Source of the DNA: Alnus glutinosa
Taxonomy: Eukaryota; Streptophyta; Magnoliopsida; Fagales; Betulaceae
DNA: 64,000 nucleotides
Reading direction: 5' to 3'
NCBI RefSeq assembly: GCF_958979055.1
Contig: NC_084896.1
Coordinates: 5,832,501 to 5,896,500, forward strand
In this document: positions 10,917 through 22,394 of the stretch, one piece after another
Position numbering within the stretch: the stretch's first letter is position 1
Layout of the letters: the number at the start of each line of letters is the position of its first letter
Position numbers and translations under genes: made by a program
The notes under the pieces: model-generated
Seen by the model: only the letters and a program-made list of their open reading frames with translations
The model's database searches: none
What the model was told of the DNA's origin: nothing

Positions 10917-12362
10917 TCCTACTAATTTTGTATTAATGCTTTGATAATTAGATTAAAACATGTATTCTTCTTGCAATTTTTTTTTCTTTATACTTTTCAT
11001 TTTAAACCATGTATACCTAAGAGAACAAAGATTTAAACATGTTTTACAATATATGGATTAAACTAAGATAAAGGCTCTTATGTTTTACCGAATTTTTTTT
11101 TTTCATTTATGTGATTTACTCCATTTTCAGCCATTTTTTGAAAGAGTTTTTTTGCTTTTAAAAGCAAAACAATGCAAAAATTTATTTGATTGTTGTGCAT
11201 AAAATGAATATAAATACCTTCAAAACACCAAAGAGATGTTAAGCATTGAACATGATGTGAGGATTTATTTGATTGCGTTAAATGTTTAATGAAATATTTT
11301 GTTTTATTTTGTATTCATAAAAAATATTTAGTTTAGTTTGTTATGTATTTTTTTAAATGTTCAGAATTATATGGGTTTTATTTGTATTTAAATATAATAG
11401 GTATCATACTAACAATATCATAGATTCCTACTAATTTTTTATTAATGCTTTAATAATTAGATTAAACAATGTTTTCTTCTTGCTATTTTTTTTTTTCTTT
11501 ATACTTCTTTTTCATTATAAACTACTCAATATAGGAACAAATATTTTAACATGTTTTAATTTATATAAATTAAACTAAAATTAAGGGTCTTATTTTTTAA
11601 TTCATTTGAATGTTTTATGGAATATTTTTGTTTTCGTTTGTATAATTTACTCGATTTTCAGACATTTTTCAAAAAGTGTTTTTTTGCTTTTGAAAGCAAA
11701 ACAATGCAAAAATTTATTTGATTGTTGTGCATAAAACACTTTGATAATCATAATCTACAGGTTTTGTTCTTGATTTTTTTTTCTTTATACCTCTTTTCAT
11801 TTTAAACCACTGATATGGGAACAAAGATTTTAACATGTTTTAATTTATATGGATTAAAATAAAATTAAGGGTCTTATTTTTTAATTCATTTGAATGTATA
11901 ATGGTATTGTTTTTTCGTTTGTATGATTCACTCAAAAAAAATTTGAAAGTATTATCTCTCCTTCTGAAAGCAAAAGGAGACAAAAATTTATTTGATTAAA
12001 CATTGAACATGATGTGAAAGGATTTATTTGATTGCATTAAATGTTGAGTGAAAAATTTTGTTTTATTTTGTATTCATAAAAAAATAGGCTTTGTTTATTT
12101 TGCTCTATATTATTTTTTAATGTTCAAAATTTTATTAGTTTTATTTGTATTGAAATTTAATAGGTATCACACAAACATTATCACAAATTTATACTAATTT
12201 TCTATTAATGCTTTAATAATTTGAATTTAGATTTTCTTCTCGCTAATTTTTTTTTTCTTTATACTTCTTTTCGTTATAGACTACACTAATGGGAACAAAG
12301 ATTTTAACAAGTTTTACTTTTTATGGATTAAAATAAAATTAAGGGTCTTAACCTTTAATGTC
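10917..12362. repeat. AT-rich long-period tandem repeat (~510-bp units)
   Basis: The unit starting TACTAATTTTGTATTAATGC at 10919 returns at about 11429 and 12191 and contains shared blocks: TTTTCATTTTAAACCA, GGGAACAAAGATTTTAACA, GGATTAAAATAAAATTAAGG, AGCAAAACAATGCAAAAATT. A partial extra copy lies inside unit 2 (about 11745-12188). No open frame exists. It separates the 3' part from the 5' part of the decayed LINE and occupies the place where the RT domain would be. Confidence 0.8.
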
Positions 12363-12637
12363 TTTTTATTGGAAGATGTGAGATATTTTTTTTTACACGC
12401 CTTTTTTAACCTATAATGAAAAGTACGATAAAGATGTATTTAAATTTTGAAATTAAATTATAATGAAAAATCTCGCACGTAGCGCAGGTTATGAGCTAGT
12501 TTCTATACAAATGAAGTCAACAACAACTAAGGAATCAACGGTTATGTTTTCCTATGTTCGAATTAGCCACCCAATGGAAAAAATTTGTAATTTTAGACTC
12601 CCTCTCTCATCTAAAGAGCCCTTTATTTCTACCTCCA

Positions 12638-12656
12638 AGTCACTTCTTCTTATAGA
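12638..12656. repeat. Target-site duplication, left copy
   Basis: Nineteen bases identical to 13768-13786; they bound the nested LINE derivative. Removing one copy with the insert restores the linker reading of the older host LINE on either side. Confidence 0.85.
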
Positions 12657-13767
12657 TCTCACTTCTTCTTCTTTTTTGATAAGTAATAAACTGACTTTAT
12701 TAAAAGCATCAGGCGCCCCTTAGTACACTGGCAGTATACAAGAGAAAACGCAAAGCTGGAAATCGAAAAAAAACAACCCAAAAAAAGAAAGAAAGAAGCC
12801 CATCAAACAAACCCATGAGAACCTAAACCTACAAGAACAAAGAACCCCAACCCAACCCTTAAGGAACACACAAGAAACCCACCCAAAAACCCACAGGAAC
12901 CAACACCCATAGCCCACAAACAACCCACAAGCTACAGAACCTGAGCGTTTCCTCTTCTACTCCTAGAAGGCACACTCGCACCGTCGTAGTTTATAAACTC
13001 TTCAGATTCTGCAGTTCTCTCCTTCCTTTGATCTTATACCGCTTCCCCATACTACCCCGATGAAAATCTTCCTCAATGGCATCCAACAAAGCCAAGGCCG
13101 AATCTTCATCCTCAGCACCATCTGACTCCCACTCCAAATGTAAGTCGGGAGGAATAACGCCCAATGGGTGAGGAAAGTCACCTTCCTCTCCCTGATCCCA
13201 CAAAACAATCTCCCCAGATGGGCTAAACCCTACCGGCCACTCCTGAGATTGGATCAAGCCATTTGAGTTGGGAGTCTCACCCTTGTTAATGGTCATCGAT
13301 TTGCAGCCGCCCAAGGGGGAGGGAACTCTCGGGAGAAGGAACCGCGCCGTAGCCCCACTCCCCCATTTGGCATCGGCAGGTTCTGAGCCACAGACCCGTC
13401 CATAGCCTGAGAAGAAGTACCTAAACACTGCGTCATCGGCGAACTCAAAGTTGTCACTGCCTCATCAATCAGGGAAATATCCAACTTACTCGCTTTTGCC
13501 TTCGATTTCCGTTGATACCTCATGACTGATTTTGTTTCGGACGGGTAAATGGGAGCCCCACCGTCCACCATCACCGGAAGAGACAAACGAAACCTCTCTC
13601 CCAACGCTTCCGCCCCCAAAGAGGGAAACTCAAATCCTTTAGAGTCCGAATCCAGCCCCCCAAGCAGACATGGGGTTAAGTCACAAACAGACACTTCCGC
13701 TCGCAGGTTGGGCTTCGCCACACACCCATAGGCAAAAGGATCTTCAACCACCGCCGTGCACAAGCTT
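12657..13767 (-). mobile_element. Nested LINE derivative: ORF1 tail joined to a LINE 3' end, no ORF2, 19-bp TSD
   Basis: It is flanked by a perfect 19-base direct repeat (AGTCACTTCTTCTTATAGA) at 12638-12656 and 13768-13786, the mark of target-primed insertion. Minus-strand content: an ORF1 C-terminal part (13763 to about 12960, with one frame change near 13320; phrases KSVMRYQRKSKAKASKLDIS, GEIVLWDQGEEGDFPHPLG, MGKRYKIKGRRELQNLKS). It is followed directly by a T/G-rich 3' UTR and the LINE end signature (TATACTGCCAGTGTACTAAG, GCTTTTAATAAAGT, TTACTTATCAAAAAAG). There is no room for ORF2, so the copy is an internally deleted, non-autonomous form that is also 5'-truncated. Confidence 0.85.
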
Positions 13768-13786
13768 AGTCACTTCTTCTTATAGA
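13768..13786. repeat. Target-site duplication, right copy
   Basis: Nineteen bases identical to 12638-12656, on the 5' side of the minus-strand nested LINE derivative. Confidence 0.85.
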
Positions 13787-15740
13787 GCAGTCCTCTCCAA
13801 GTCGCTAGTAATTTCAGTCTTTCTCAACATTTCAACATCATACAAGGATTGCTCTTCTGCAATAACATTGAGATCTAAGAGTTCATCCAAAAGAACCTTT
13901 TCTGCTTCACAACATTACCAAATACTTCCTCATTCCATTTTTTCAAATCAATTTTCAACACTTACAATTTACACGCCAAAATAAAACTAGGGGAGCCTTG
14001 AAAGCTGTAAGACATCCACTACTGTTTCACCTTTTCCGCAAAGCCCTCTGATTTTACCCATATATTTTCGAACTCAAATTACTGACTGCTCCTAACAACA
14101 CCACCACAATCAAGCAGTATAGGAAAGTGATCCAAAAGAATTCTAGGTAGCCTCCTCTAAATGACATCTGGGAACTGAACTACCCAATCAGGAGAGTAAA
14201 AACATGTCAATTCTAGACCATAACGAAGGATCACGGTATTAGACCACGTGAATTTCTCGCTTGCTAGAGGGATATCTATGAGACCCAGTTCAAAAATGAC
14301 TTTGGAAAACTCCTACATTGCTGGGGAAGGACAGGTGTCGCTTGATCTCTCACTTCGGTGGCAGGTGATATTAAAATCACCCCCAATACACCACGGTAAA
14401 TCCCACCAACTAATCAACCCAACTAATGCATCCCAAAGCATTTTCCTGTCATTATCAACATTAGGACCATAAATACCCACAAAAGCCTACTCAAAGTTAT
14501 CTTCAACACCCCTAAGGGAACAGGCAATAGAAAATGCCTCCACGCACTCCTCAATTTTTTCCACCACCCTCCAATTCCACATTAACAAAATCTCCCCAAA
14601 AACCCCTCTCGAACCCAAATAGCACCAATCCACGTATTGACAACCCCATAAGTTGCGCACAACAACCCCAGGTACAAACCCCAATTTAGTTTCTTGTAAA
14701 TAGATCATATCAAGTTTCCAATCTCTGAAAAGATTTCTGACCCTCAACCTTTTATCCCTCTCATTCAATCTTCTCACATTCCAGGATATAATCTTAGGCT
14801 TCATTAAGAAACGGTCGGACCCCTCCCCTTACCTTTACCTTTACCTTTACCTCTACTAGACTGACCTAATCTCTTTAGTTCACGATGTCCTCTCTAGTAG
14901 AATGAATCAGACATTATGATGTCAACTTGCTTCAATGGCAATAAACAAAGCCACTAACTCATCCTCAAATCCCTCACAAGACAGCCCCACAATGTGATAG
15001 AAACTCTTCAATTTCTGAACCACCCAATTTGAAGAAATTGATTCAGACATAGTTGGCCCATCAATCACAACAAGGGGGGAAAATTAAAGCCTCAGACAAG
15101 GAGCCGCCTGAAAGACTCTCAGATCCTATGCTCTTGATTCTCCTAAACTCCCCTCATGATCTCCTCCAAGATTGGTGGCATCAATTGCAAGAGGTAGCGG
15201 TGAAGTTGTCGGAGAGCTAATGTGCGGAGCGGAAGGGGGACCCGACCCCGCTACTGCAGACTCTGCAGTTAAACCTAAGAGAACGCCCCCTACGTCCAAT
15301 CTAATTCTCCACTTAACATTGGATTTGGGCATGGGCTGAGGATGACCTAAACCGCGAGCTTTAACTTGCTCTCTATCAGAATGGGCCAACACAAAAGATG
15401 GAACTGGATTACATGTGCCCGAGCCCACAGATGAAGAAGACTGGGTCCTCCTATTTCGAGCGGGCTTCGATTCCGAAAAACCTGCAGGTTGATTAAAAAT
15501 AAGTTTCAAGCACACTCCAATGCCCAAGCCCAAAGATGAGGCCCATCACGCAAGCTCATAGATCGAACCTTACATGAAGCTCTACGTTCAATAACACAAC
15601 CCAAGCCTAAGCCTGTGGCACTCACCCAATTGGGTTAGACCACTGCAAACGGGCCTGGAATATCCGAACCCGAGGCATCAGAAAGATTGGATGGGGCCTT
15701 CTCATTACCTTCATTTACAGTCATACTTTCAGCTACATCA

Positions 15741-16800
15741 CATTACCTTCCCCTAACTTTACTCAAATCCCTTAAGCTATTCCTTCTCCATGTTGTTGCT
15801 TACATTTAAAACAATCTTTTCTCCAGATCTCTCTCCTATAGCTGCTATAATATTTAGTACTTGTTTGATCATCCCATGGAATTATCTTGCTCAGATCCTA
15901 TCTGGTATAATCTCCAACATCACAAATGGGGAAACTCAAGAATCGCCACTATCACCATAAAAGATTTGAAGTGAGATCATGGATTTGTGTAAGATGCTAT
16001 AAAATTATAGCTCGGGTATGTTGAAAATCCATGGGACAGTTGAACAAGCCCTTAATATTTCACTTAATTGAAAATTCCCATATGTTTTAACAAAAATATT
16101 ATATAATCCCAGATTCCTAGATACACATGTCAAATTTTACCCCATCCCGAACTAAGATAAAACCTCTCAAAGAAATTCCAAAACTCCAACTTTTTTAATA
16201 GTTTGTATACTTACCTATTTTCCAAATCTGAGGTTTACCTATGGAGAAACTACACACCATCTTGTCACCCTTACATGTTTTCTAGTATTTCCAAGCCAAG
16301 TAACCTCTAGGAAGCTTACAATTCCAGTAAATAGTTATTGACAATGTAGTTATAATAACAAGATATTATACAATCCCCAAAAAGCTCTATTAACTATCTA
16401 TAATCATTACAGCTGAAATCATGCTCAGAAAATTGAAATAAGAAAGATGAGATGGAAACCTTTCCCAAACGGCACTGCTCACAGTCATATAAGGGCCGAA
16501 ACTCTTTGAACTCTCTTTGACTGAAACCATTAACAAAAATGCAAATCATAGTAACAGAAATCAAAGACCAATCTTACAATTATAGCGAAATTACTGTCTC
16601 CGATTCACAAATTAGACATGTTAAAGCCTAATCTTACATAGTTGAAGTATCTAGCCCATCTGCTCCAATAAAATCGATATGGCATACAACCTGTATGACC
16701 AAGACCAATCAAACCCATTAAGGTAAGAGACTTGTTCGTACTTATTATGTGGATTTAGGAGTCTGATCAGAGGATTGAATGTAAAACAGTGAGATATTAA
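15741..16800. other. AT-rich, no gene recognised (presumed GAUT3 intron or flank)
   Basis: I see no protein similarity, element ends or RNA gene between the LINE 5' remnant and the putative 5' exon near 16.9 kb. Confidence 0.4.
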
Positions 16801-16891
16801 TGCTAAATCATATTAGCGAGATAATTAAGCATAATATAGAAGGATCTAAAGGATCGGCATCGATCCGTGGCGTTAAAACCCTAGAAATTAC

Positions 16892-17010
16892 CAATGAGAT
16901 GCAGATGACTTGCAGACAAAGAGAGCTTGAGATTGTTCTTTCCCCAGTTTCCATTCGCGAGAGCGAGAGAGGCTTGTCTCAGCGGGAATTTGGGAGGAAG
17001 GAGTTTTATA
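16892..17010 (-). promoter_or_regulatory. Candidate promoter and first exon for the GAUT3-like gene
   Basis: The minus strand has a TATAAAA box (17010-17004). An ATG follows about 50 bases later at 16954, opening a 21-residue frame (METGERTISSSLCLQVICIS plus L) that ends at a GTAATT donor at 16892/16891. The base composition changes to less AT-rich here, as in a 5' exon. This is the nearest plausible start upstream of the GAUT3 exons, about 7 kb away across LINE-filled DNA. It could instead be an unrelated 5' UTR exon. Confidence 0.3.
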
Positions 17011-17244
17011 TGAATGGGGATTTCAGTGACAAAAATCGCCCGCATAGATGTTGCTAAGGAGATCGACACTTGAGAGTCTTTCGCTGACCCGTTGAGACAT
17101 CACACGACCTACAAGTTTAAATTTACGAGTTTGGTCCAACTATACTCTATTATGTCGCGCGTGCATCCATAACAATCTCTTTGTCACGTGTGAATCCATC
17201 ACCATATTACCCCTCAAATTGAAGCTTTTTCCTATTTTTAAAAT

Positions 17245-18162
17245 GGGTTAAATACCTAATTGCTCTCTAGTCTCTATGGTTTCAAAATTTTATTTTTTGT
17301 CCCCTGAATTTTCATTTTTTTCATAAGAGGTACATGTGCTATAGGAAAAGACAGAAATGATACCTCTGTCTATTTTTCTGTCTAAAACTAACGGATTGTC
17401 ACGCATCCAACACGAGTCGGTGTAATATTGTGACACCTATCCCCTAGCACCACGTCAACGCTAACTTGTAGTTTGACACATATATGTGAATTATGTAACT
17501 TTGAACCCCCTATGGTTTTATTAATTTCATGTTTTGCCTCATATGGTTTCATTAAGTATCACAAATGGTACCTTAGTTTTCAATTGTATGCCCCCTGTGG
17601 TTTTATAAATTTCATGATGTATCCCATGTGATTTCAATAAGTATCATAAATGGTACATTAGTTTTTTTATTTTAAGGCTTTTTTAAAAAATAAATAAAAA
17701 ATAAAAAATTGTAAGGCACCCCTTTGGACCGGTTTAGGGGTGGTTGGGGATGGTTCGGCCACCCCTATGGGCGAAAACCTATTTTTTTTTTTTTTTCACT
17801 TTGGCCCTTGAGAGTGGCCAAACCACCCCCAAAGGCTTGGCCACCCCAAAACTGGCCTTGAGCCACCCTTAAATTTTTATTTTTATTTTTTTAAAGAAAA
17901 AAGTCCTTAAAATAAATAAAAAAATATAGTAGACACGTCAGCGTTAACATGGCGCTGATGTTGCACTTGGGGACAGGTGTCGCATAGGTACGCCAACACG
18001 TGTTCGATGACATGGCCAGACGTTAGTTTTGGACGGAAAAATGAACGGATGTACTATTTCTGTCTTTTCCTATAGTATAGGTACCTCCTATGAAAAAAAT
18101 GAAAATTCAGGGGGCAAAAAATAAAGTTTTGAAACCACAAAGGTGTATATGGTATTTAACCC
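17245..18162. mobile_element. TIR element with ~220-bp inverted repeats, MULE-like
   Basis: The ends GGGTTAAATACC and GGTATTTAACCC begin long inverted repeats. Both arms carry CTATAGGAAAAGACAGAAAT, CAAAACTAACG and TTTTTGTCCCCTGAATTT-like blocks. Flanks TTTTAAAAT (17236-17244) and TTTTAAAAA (18163-18171) agree at 8 of 9 bases, fitting the 9-bp duplication of Mutator-like elements. The interior (17700-17870) is itself largely palindromic (GGCCACCCC/GGGGTGG blocks). No transposase is present. Confidence 0.8.
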
Positions 18163-18702
18163 TTTTAAAAAATTAATCTTATGGGCCATCTCCGAAATCA
18201 CTTGCGGTTTACGTGAGTTTGACTGCGCCATGCATTTTTGTTCCTACTCTATGGACTCTCGTATATGATTATGCCATGAACCTTTTCCCCTTACTTATGG
18301 ACCCTCGTTCAATTCAATTCACAGACTTTGTACCTTTGTTTTTACTTCAAAAATCCTTGTACAAGCCCGTGCCATAAAACCTTTGTCCCTTATTACAAGG
18401 ACCCTCCATACCACACACTACCATTGGCTCTATACCACTTGTTAGAATACTAGCATCAATTTTCCTTTAATTTTCCTTAAATGGAATGAATCAAACTATT
18501 TTTTGTTACCTTATTCAAATAAATTTCACAATAACTTCCCTTATCATTTTTTTATACCATTTAAATATTCTATAAATTAAATGTTAGAGAAAAGAGAAAG
18601 CATTTAAATGTTGTTTCAAATAAATGTTAGAAAAAGAGAAAAAAAAAAAAATTTGTATTAAAATAATATTAAGGGAACCACTTTTACTTTTTTAGGTTTT
18701 TG

Positions 18703-19647
18703 TAGGGTTGGCAATTTTTGACACGACCCGCGAACCCGACACGAACACGACACGGGAAAATAGGGTTTGGGTTTATCATAATCGGGTTCGGGCCATAATC
18801 GGGTCAACCCAATTATGACCCGGTTAAAATCGTGTCTGGCGGGTCAACCCACGGGTTGATCTGCCAGACACGATAAGACCCGAATTAAAAGAAAAAAAAA
18901 AAAAAAAAAAAAACACAAAAGGCAACCCTAGCTGCAGAATCGCAAATGCCCGCAATCCGCATATTTTCTTTTCCCTTCAGTGCCTTCACCTTCTTCACGC
19001 GGCAATCGGTATGCCTGTCGCCTATTTGCTCCAAGCCTCCAAGAGACTGTCCAGTCCAGTGTCCTCGACTCCTCTGTCCAGACTCCTTCACGATTTACCT
19101 TGCCCCGGGGATCTGAGCTTCGAGATCTGAGTGTTGGGGATTTGAGCGCCTAGATCTGAGCGCCGAGGATCTGAGCTTCGCCTTCGGGATCTTGCATTCT
19201 TGCTGTTGGAGACCATTAGCGGCAGGCACGCCACCGACGTGAACTACAGCCCACCCTTGGTGGTCGACTGGAAGCCTGGAAGGTGCCGTTAATCAAGCAC
19301 GGCAAATTCGTCGAAATCTGCGACGGCCAGATCGGTTCTCAGATCCAACTATCCAAGCCCAGTCGATCCTGCTCTACCTCATGTCCTCCGTGACTTCATC
19401 CGCGTGGCCTGTGGGATGAGACGGTGCCGGTGAGCAGAGAGCAGTGGCCAGTGAGTAGGCGTTAACAGAGTTGCAAAACGTGTTCGTCGGGTTCGTGTCG
19501 TGTAACCCGATTCGTTATTGGGTCGTGTTCGGGTTTGCAGTTCTGACCCGATTAATAATCGGGTCGGGTTCGTGTTGAACCCGATTATGTAATCGGGTCA
19601 GTCGGATCGACACGAACCCAACCCGCTGACCCGAATTGCCAACCCTA
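18703..19647. mobile_element. Non-autonomous hAT element, 945 bp, carrying a kinase gene fragment
   Basis: Terminal inverted repeats start TAGGGTTGGCAATTT and end AATTGCCAACCCTA. A perfect 8-base target duplication GGTTTTTG lies at 18695-18702 and 19648-19655, the size typical of hAT. Subterminal regions on both sides are rich in CGGGT/ACCCG motifs (for example AACCCGACACGAAC), likely transposase-binding repeats. The interior 18900-19440 is GC-richer and gene-like. No transposase frame exists, so mobility would need a trans source. Confidence 0.9.
19209..19345 (+). pseudogene. Captured fragment of a receptor-like kinase gene inside the hAT element
   Basis: The plus strand from 19209 reads ETISGRHATDVNYSPPLVVD then W. 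After an 11-base break it continues from about 19283 as VPLIKHGKFVEICDGQIGSQ. This matches the C-terminal kinase lobe of At3g51990-type serine/threonine kinase-like proteins (the ISGR..A.D..YSPP..VDWA.PLI segment). The frame is interrupted and there is no start or kinase core, so it is not a functional gene. Confidence 0.75.
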
Positions 19648-19655
19648 GGTTTTTG

Positions 19656-22394
19656 GTACAACTTTTGGTTCCCTTGGTGTTCCATAAGTTTATGGAATAA
19701 CAAGGAAATCTATTTCAATAGGTTTTTAATGAGTTTTCTATACATTTAGAGAAAAAAACAAATTATAAGGAAGCTGTTGCTAGTACTTTTAAGGAAATTA
19801 ATACTTTGGGGAGTCTTTTAATGAGCTATAATATAACATGTTAAGATACCACTTAACCCAAAAGCTTAAGCCTATAGATTTGGACTCAACTATGCTATAT
19901 TAATCACTCACACTTATGACATATTTTCAATGCGGGACTCAAACCTTTCTATACTCAACATATGTGAATCGTACCAAACACATTACGAAAAGAGTCGCAA
20001 AAGGCTAAGAGTTCATTTGGCACTGGATTTTGCCGATCACAATGTTATTTAAACCAAATTGCAAAAAATGTACCATGAAAATGCGTTTTTTAAAATTTTA
20101 TGATTTAAAAAAAAAAAAAAATCATTTTTTTTTTTTAAATCTCATGCAATTTTAAAAGCTAAATTATGATTTTAAATGCTAAAATGTAATTTTACCAAAT
20201 ATTTAACTACGCTTTTTAAAAATCGAGTTTTCAACTTTCATATTTTAAAATTGCTATTTTTGAAATCACAAACCTAAACAGACCTAAGTGTTTGAGTTGC
20301 AAAGCCGAAAATATCACCTTAACAAGTGCATTTCAAGGATTCGGAGACTTCCTGTTAGAGCTCCTAATAAAAGAGGATCAAGATCGTCTACAGTTTTGAA
20401 AGTATTCTATTATATAAATTTTCTAAAATTATGACCATTATTTTTAAATTAAATAGTTTAGATTTTGAAAAATGTTAGATGTACAGTTCGTTTACAACTT
20501 GTTGACTCGTGTCAGCATGTGATGGAGGATGTTAAAAAAATTAGTGGTTGATGTGACTCCAATAAGATGCTAACACATGTCAGCAAATTGTAAAAGAGTT
20601 GTATGTATAGCATTACTCTTATATTTTAGCAAATCATTTATCATCTCTACCAATTTAATATTTAAAGAAATGTTATTTTTGCATTTTTCTAACATTCTCA
20701 ACTAACGTGGCATGCTCAATTCTCTTGATTTTTTTTTTAATTAAAATTAATCTAAAGGTGGATTGAGCATACTACGTTAATTGAGTATGTTGAGAGAATA
20801 CTCGGAGAATACAAAATAGCATTTTTCTAATATTTATTATATTATCTCGTATTTTAAAAATTATAAATGCCCTTATAACAAGATCTCGAATATTCAATTT
20901 GGAAATAAGATTTTTAAGGCAATTTATATGATAGAACACCTTAAAAATTCTAAAAGATATTGATCCGACAAAAAGGTAATCATAATATCTCCTTTTCCTT
21001 TGCTTGGTTTTGTGATATCTCTTTTTTAGTATAGAATCTATTGTAGTCGTTTAAGGCAAAATAAATAATCATATGAATTATTTATCAAATTGACTCATCA
21101 TTACAAAATAACTTGCTAATTTAATTAACATGATAATTAAAGAGTTATATAATTTAATCTTATGTTGCATTCTTCAATATGTTTTATTAAGTTTCAACAT
21201 CAGTATGCCTTCTGGGAAAATAAACAAAGAGCTTTCCTTTAAACCAACAATAAATAATGCATGTGAATGAATTCAATAGTATTCCATGCCCATTATAGAT
21301 ATATGTGCCCAATAGGTGTATCACAAATTTTATTGCCATTTGGTTAAATGCGATTATGTGATAGTTACAAATTGAAGTTTAAAAATTAAGTTTGACCCCT
21401 CGTTCATATTTTGAGAGCTCTCGAGCGAGAAATCATAGTTCCATCCCGGTCTATGTGAATGTTGGAAGGAAGCATAGACGTGAGTTATAAAAATCAAAGA
21501 TTAGCATAAAGACAATTTGAATCATCACCAAAGCCAGAAGATGGCAAGCACTACAAAGCTCCTCAATCCTCAATATGTTGTTTGTAAAATTGTAATGTAT
21601 AGATAAAAGAGAAAAGAGAAAGAGCGGAAGCAGAGAGACAGTAATAGGCTACATCTTTACTGTAATGAATTTATAAAAAATAATATTACATAGACCTCTA
21701 TTTATAGATAGACAATGAGTAATAAACAAGTAGACCCTAGAATAATGAATAAACCCTACCAAAAAAAATAATAATAATAAAGAGAATAATATAAAATATT
21801 CTAACAGTATGATGAGTACATATAACCAGCCAATTTGCCACACTGCTGTTAAGATGCTCCCTGAATTTCTGTTCTTTCACTACTTTAATACTAACAAGCC
21901 AGCAAATATAAAAACTTTTACTAGGAATAGAAAATATTATAAGAAAGAATACTTGATAATTTAACTGTTGGATCCCAATATGATATCCAGGCTTTGGTTC
22001 CTAGCCATTTAAAACTGACAGGACGATGGAAGGGATTTATCATTAACCATTATAATTCCCCACCTACAAGAACAGAACTAATTACTTGCTAACAGAACCA
22101 AACACAACTTACCAGACCTTCTACCTAATTACAGTTATACAGCTAACATACTCAGCAGTTGATACAAGTCACCAAAACAATAGTAATTATACTCATTGTA
22201 ACTTACTAGGAAGTCCCATATCGATTCTAGAACTTTGGTCCTTCCCAGAACTTTATCACATAATAAAAGAACAAATGGAACAGATTTTTTTTTTTTTTTT
22301 TTCTTGAGAAACAATCAGCATACAAGGGAATACCCATGCTGGTATGCAGCAGTTGTATCAAAGACACCTTACACAGGGGGAAGTGTTGGTAGGC
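19656..22394. other. Intergenic spacer with two small MITE-like inverted repeats
   Basis: AT-rich. About 20475-20627 has imperfect inverted ends (ATGTTAGATGTACAG / TATGTATAGCATTACT) with inner CTGACACGTGT-like arms. About 20670-20830 has ends AAATGTTATTTTTGCATT / AATACAAAATAGCATTT with inner arms CATGCTCAATTC / GATTGAGCATACTACG. Neither codes for protein. No gene is seen elsewhere; the 3' UTR of the PIX13-like gene probably occupies 22150-22394. Confidence 0.5.

Larger units (their letters stand above)
12480..15740 (-). mobile_element. Decayed LINE, 5' part: ORF1 remnant plus AP-type endonuclease of ORF2
   Basis: From right to left: 15740-14900 is an ORF1-like remnant (open 15533-15126). 14804-14487 is the ORF2 start with MKPKIISWNVRRLNERDKRL, LQETKLG and CQYVDWCYLGSRG, which are hallmarks of the plant LINE endonuclease. 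About 14460-14350 continues as VGIYGPNVDNDRK and WCIGGDFNITCHRSE (the GDFN motif). After that comes the linker region (LKKWNEEVFGNVVKQ near 13960-13900) with many stops. The linker is interrupted by a nested insertion at 12657-13767 and resumes at 12656-12480 (frames such as NSNIGKHNR). No RT catalytic domain is seen. Confidence 0.88.

Noticed and set aside
12463..12723. 86-codon plus-strand frame
   Set aside because: Antisense to the LINE linker and 3' end of the nested LINE; no protein similarity.
16800..17057. 85-codon plus-strand frame
   Set aside because: Antisense to a better promoter and first-exon candidate; no similarity recognised.
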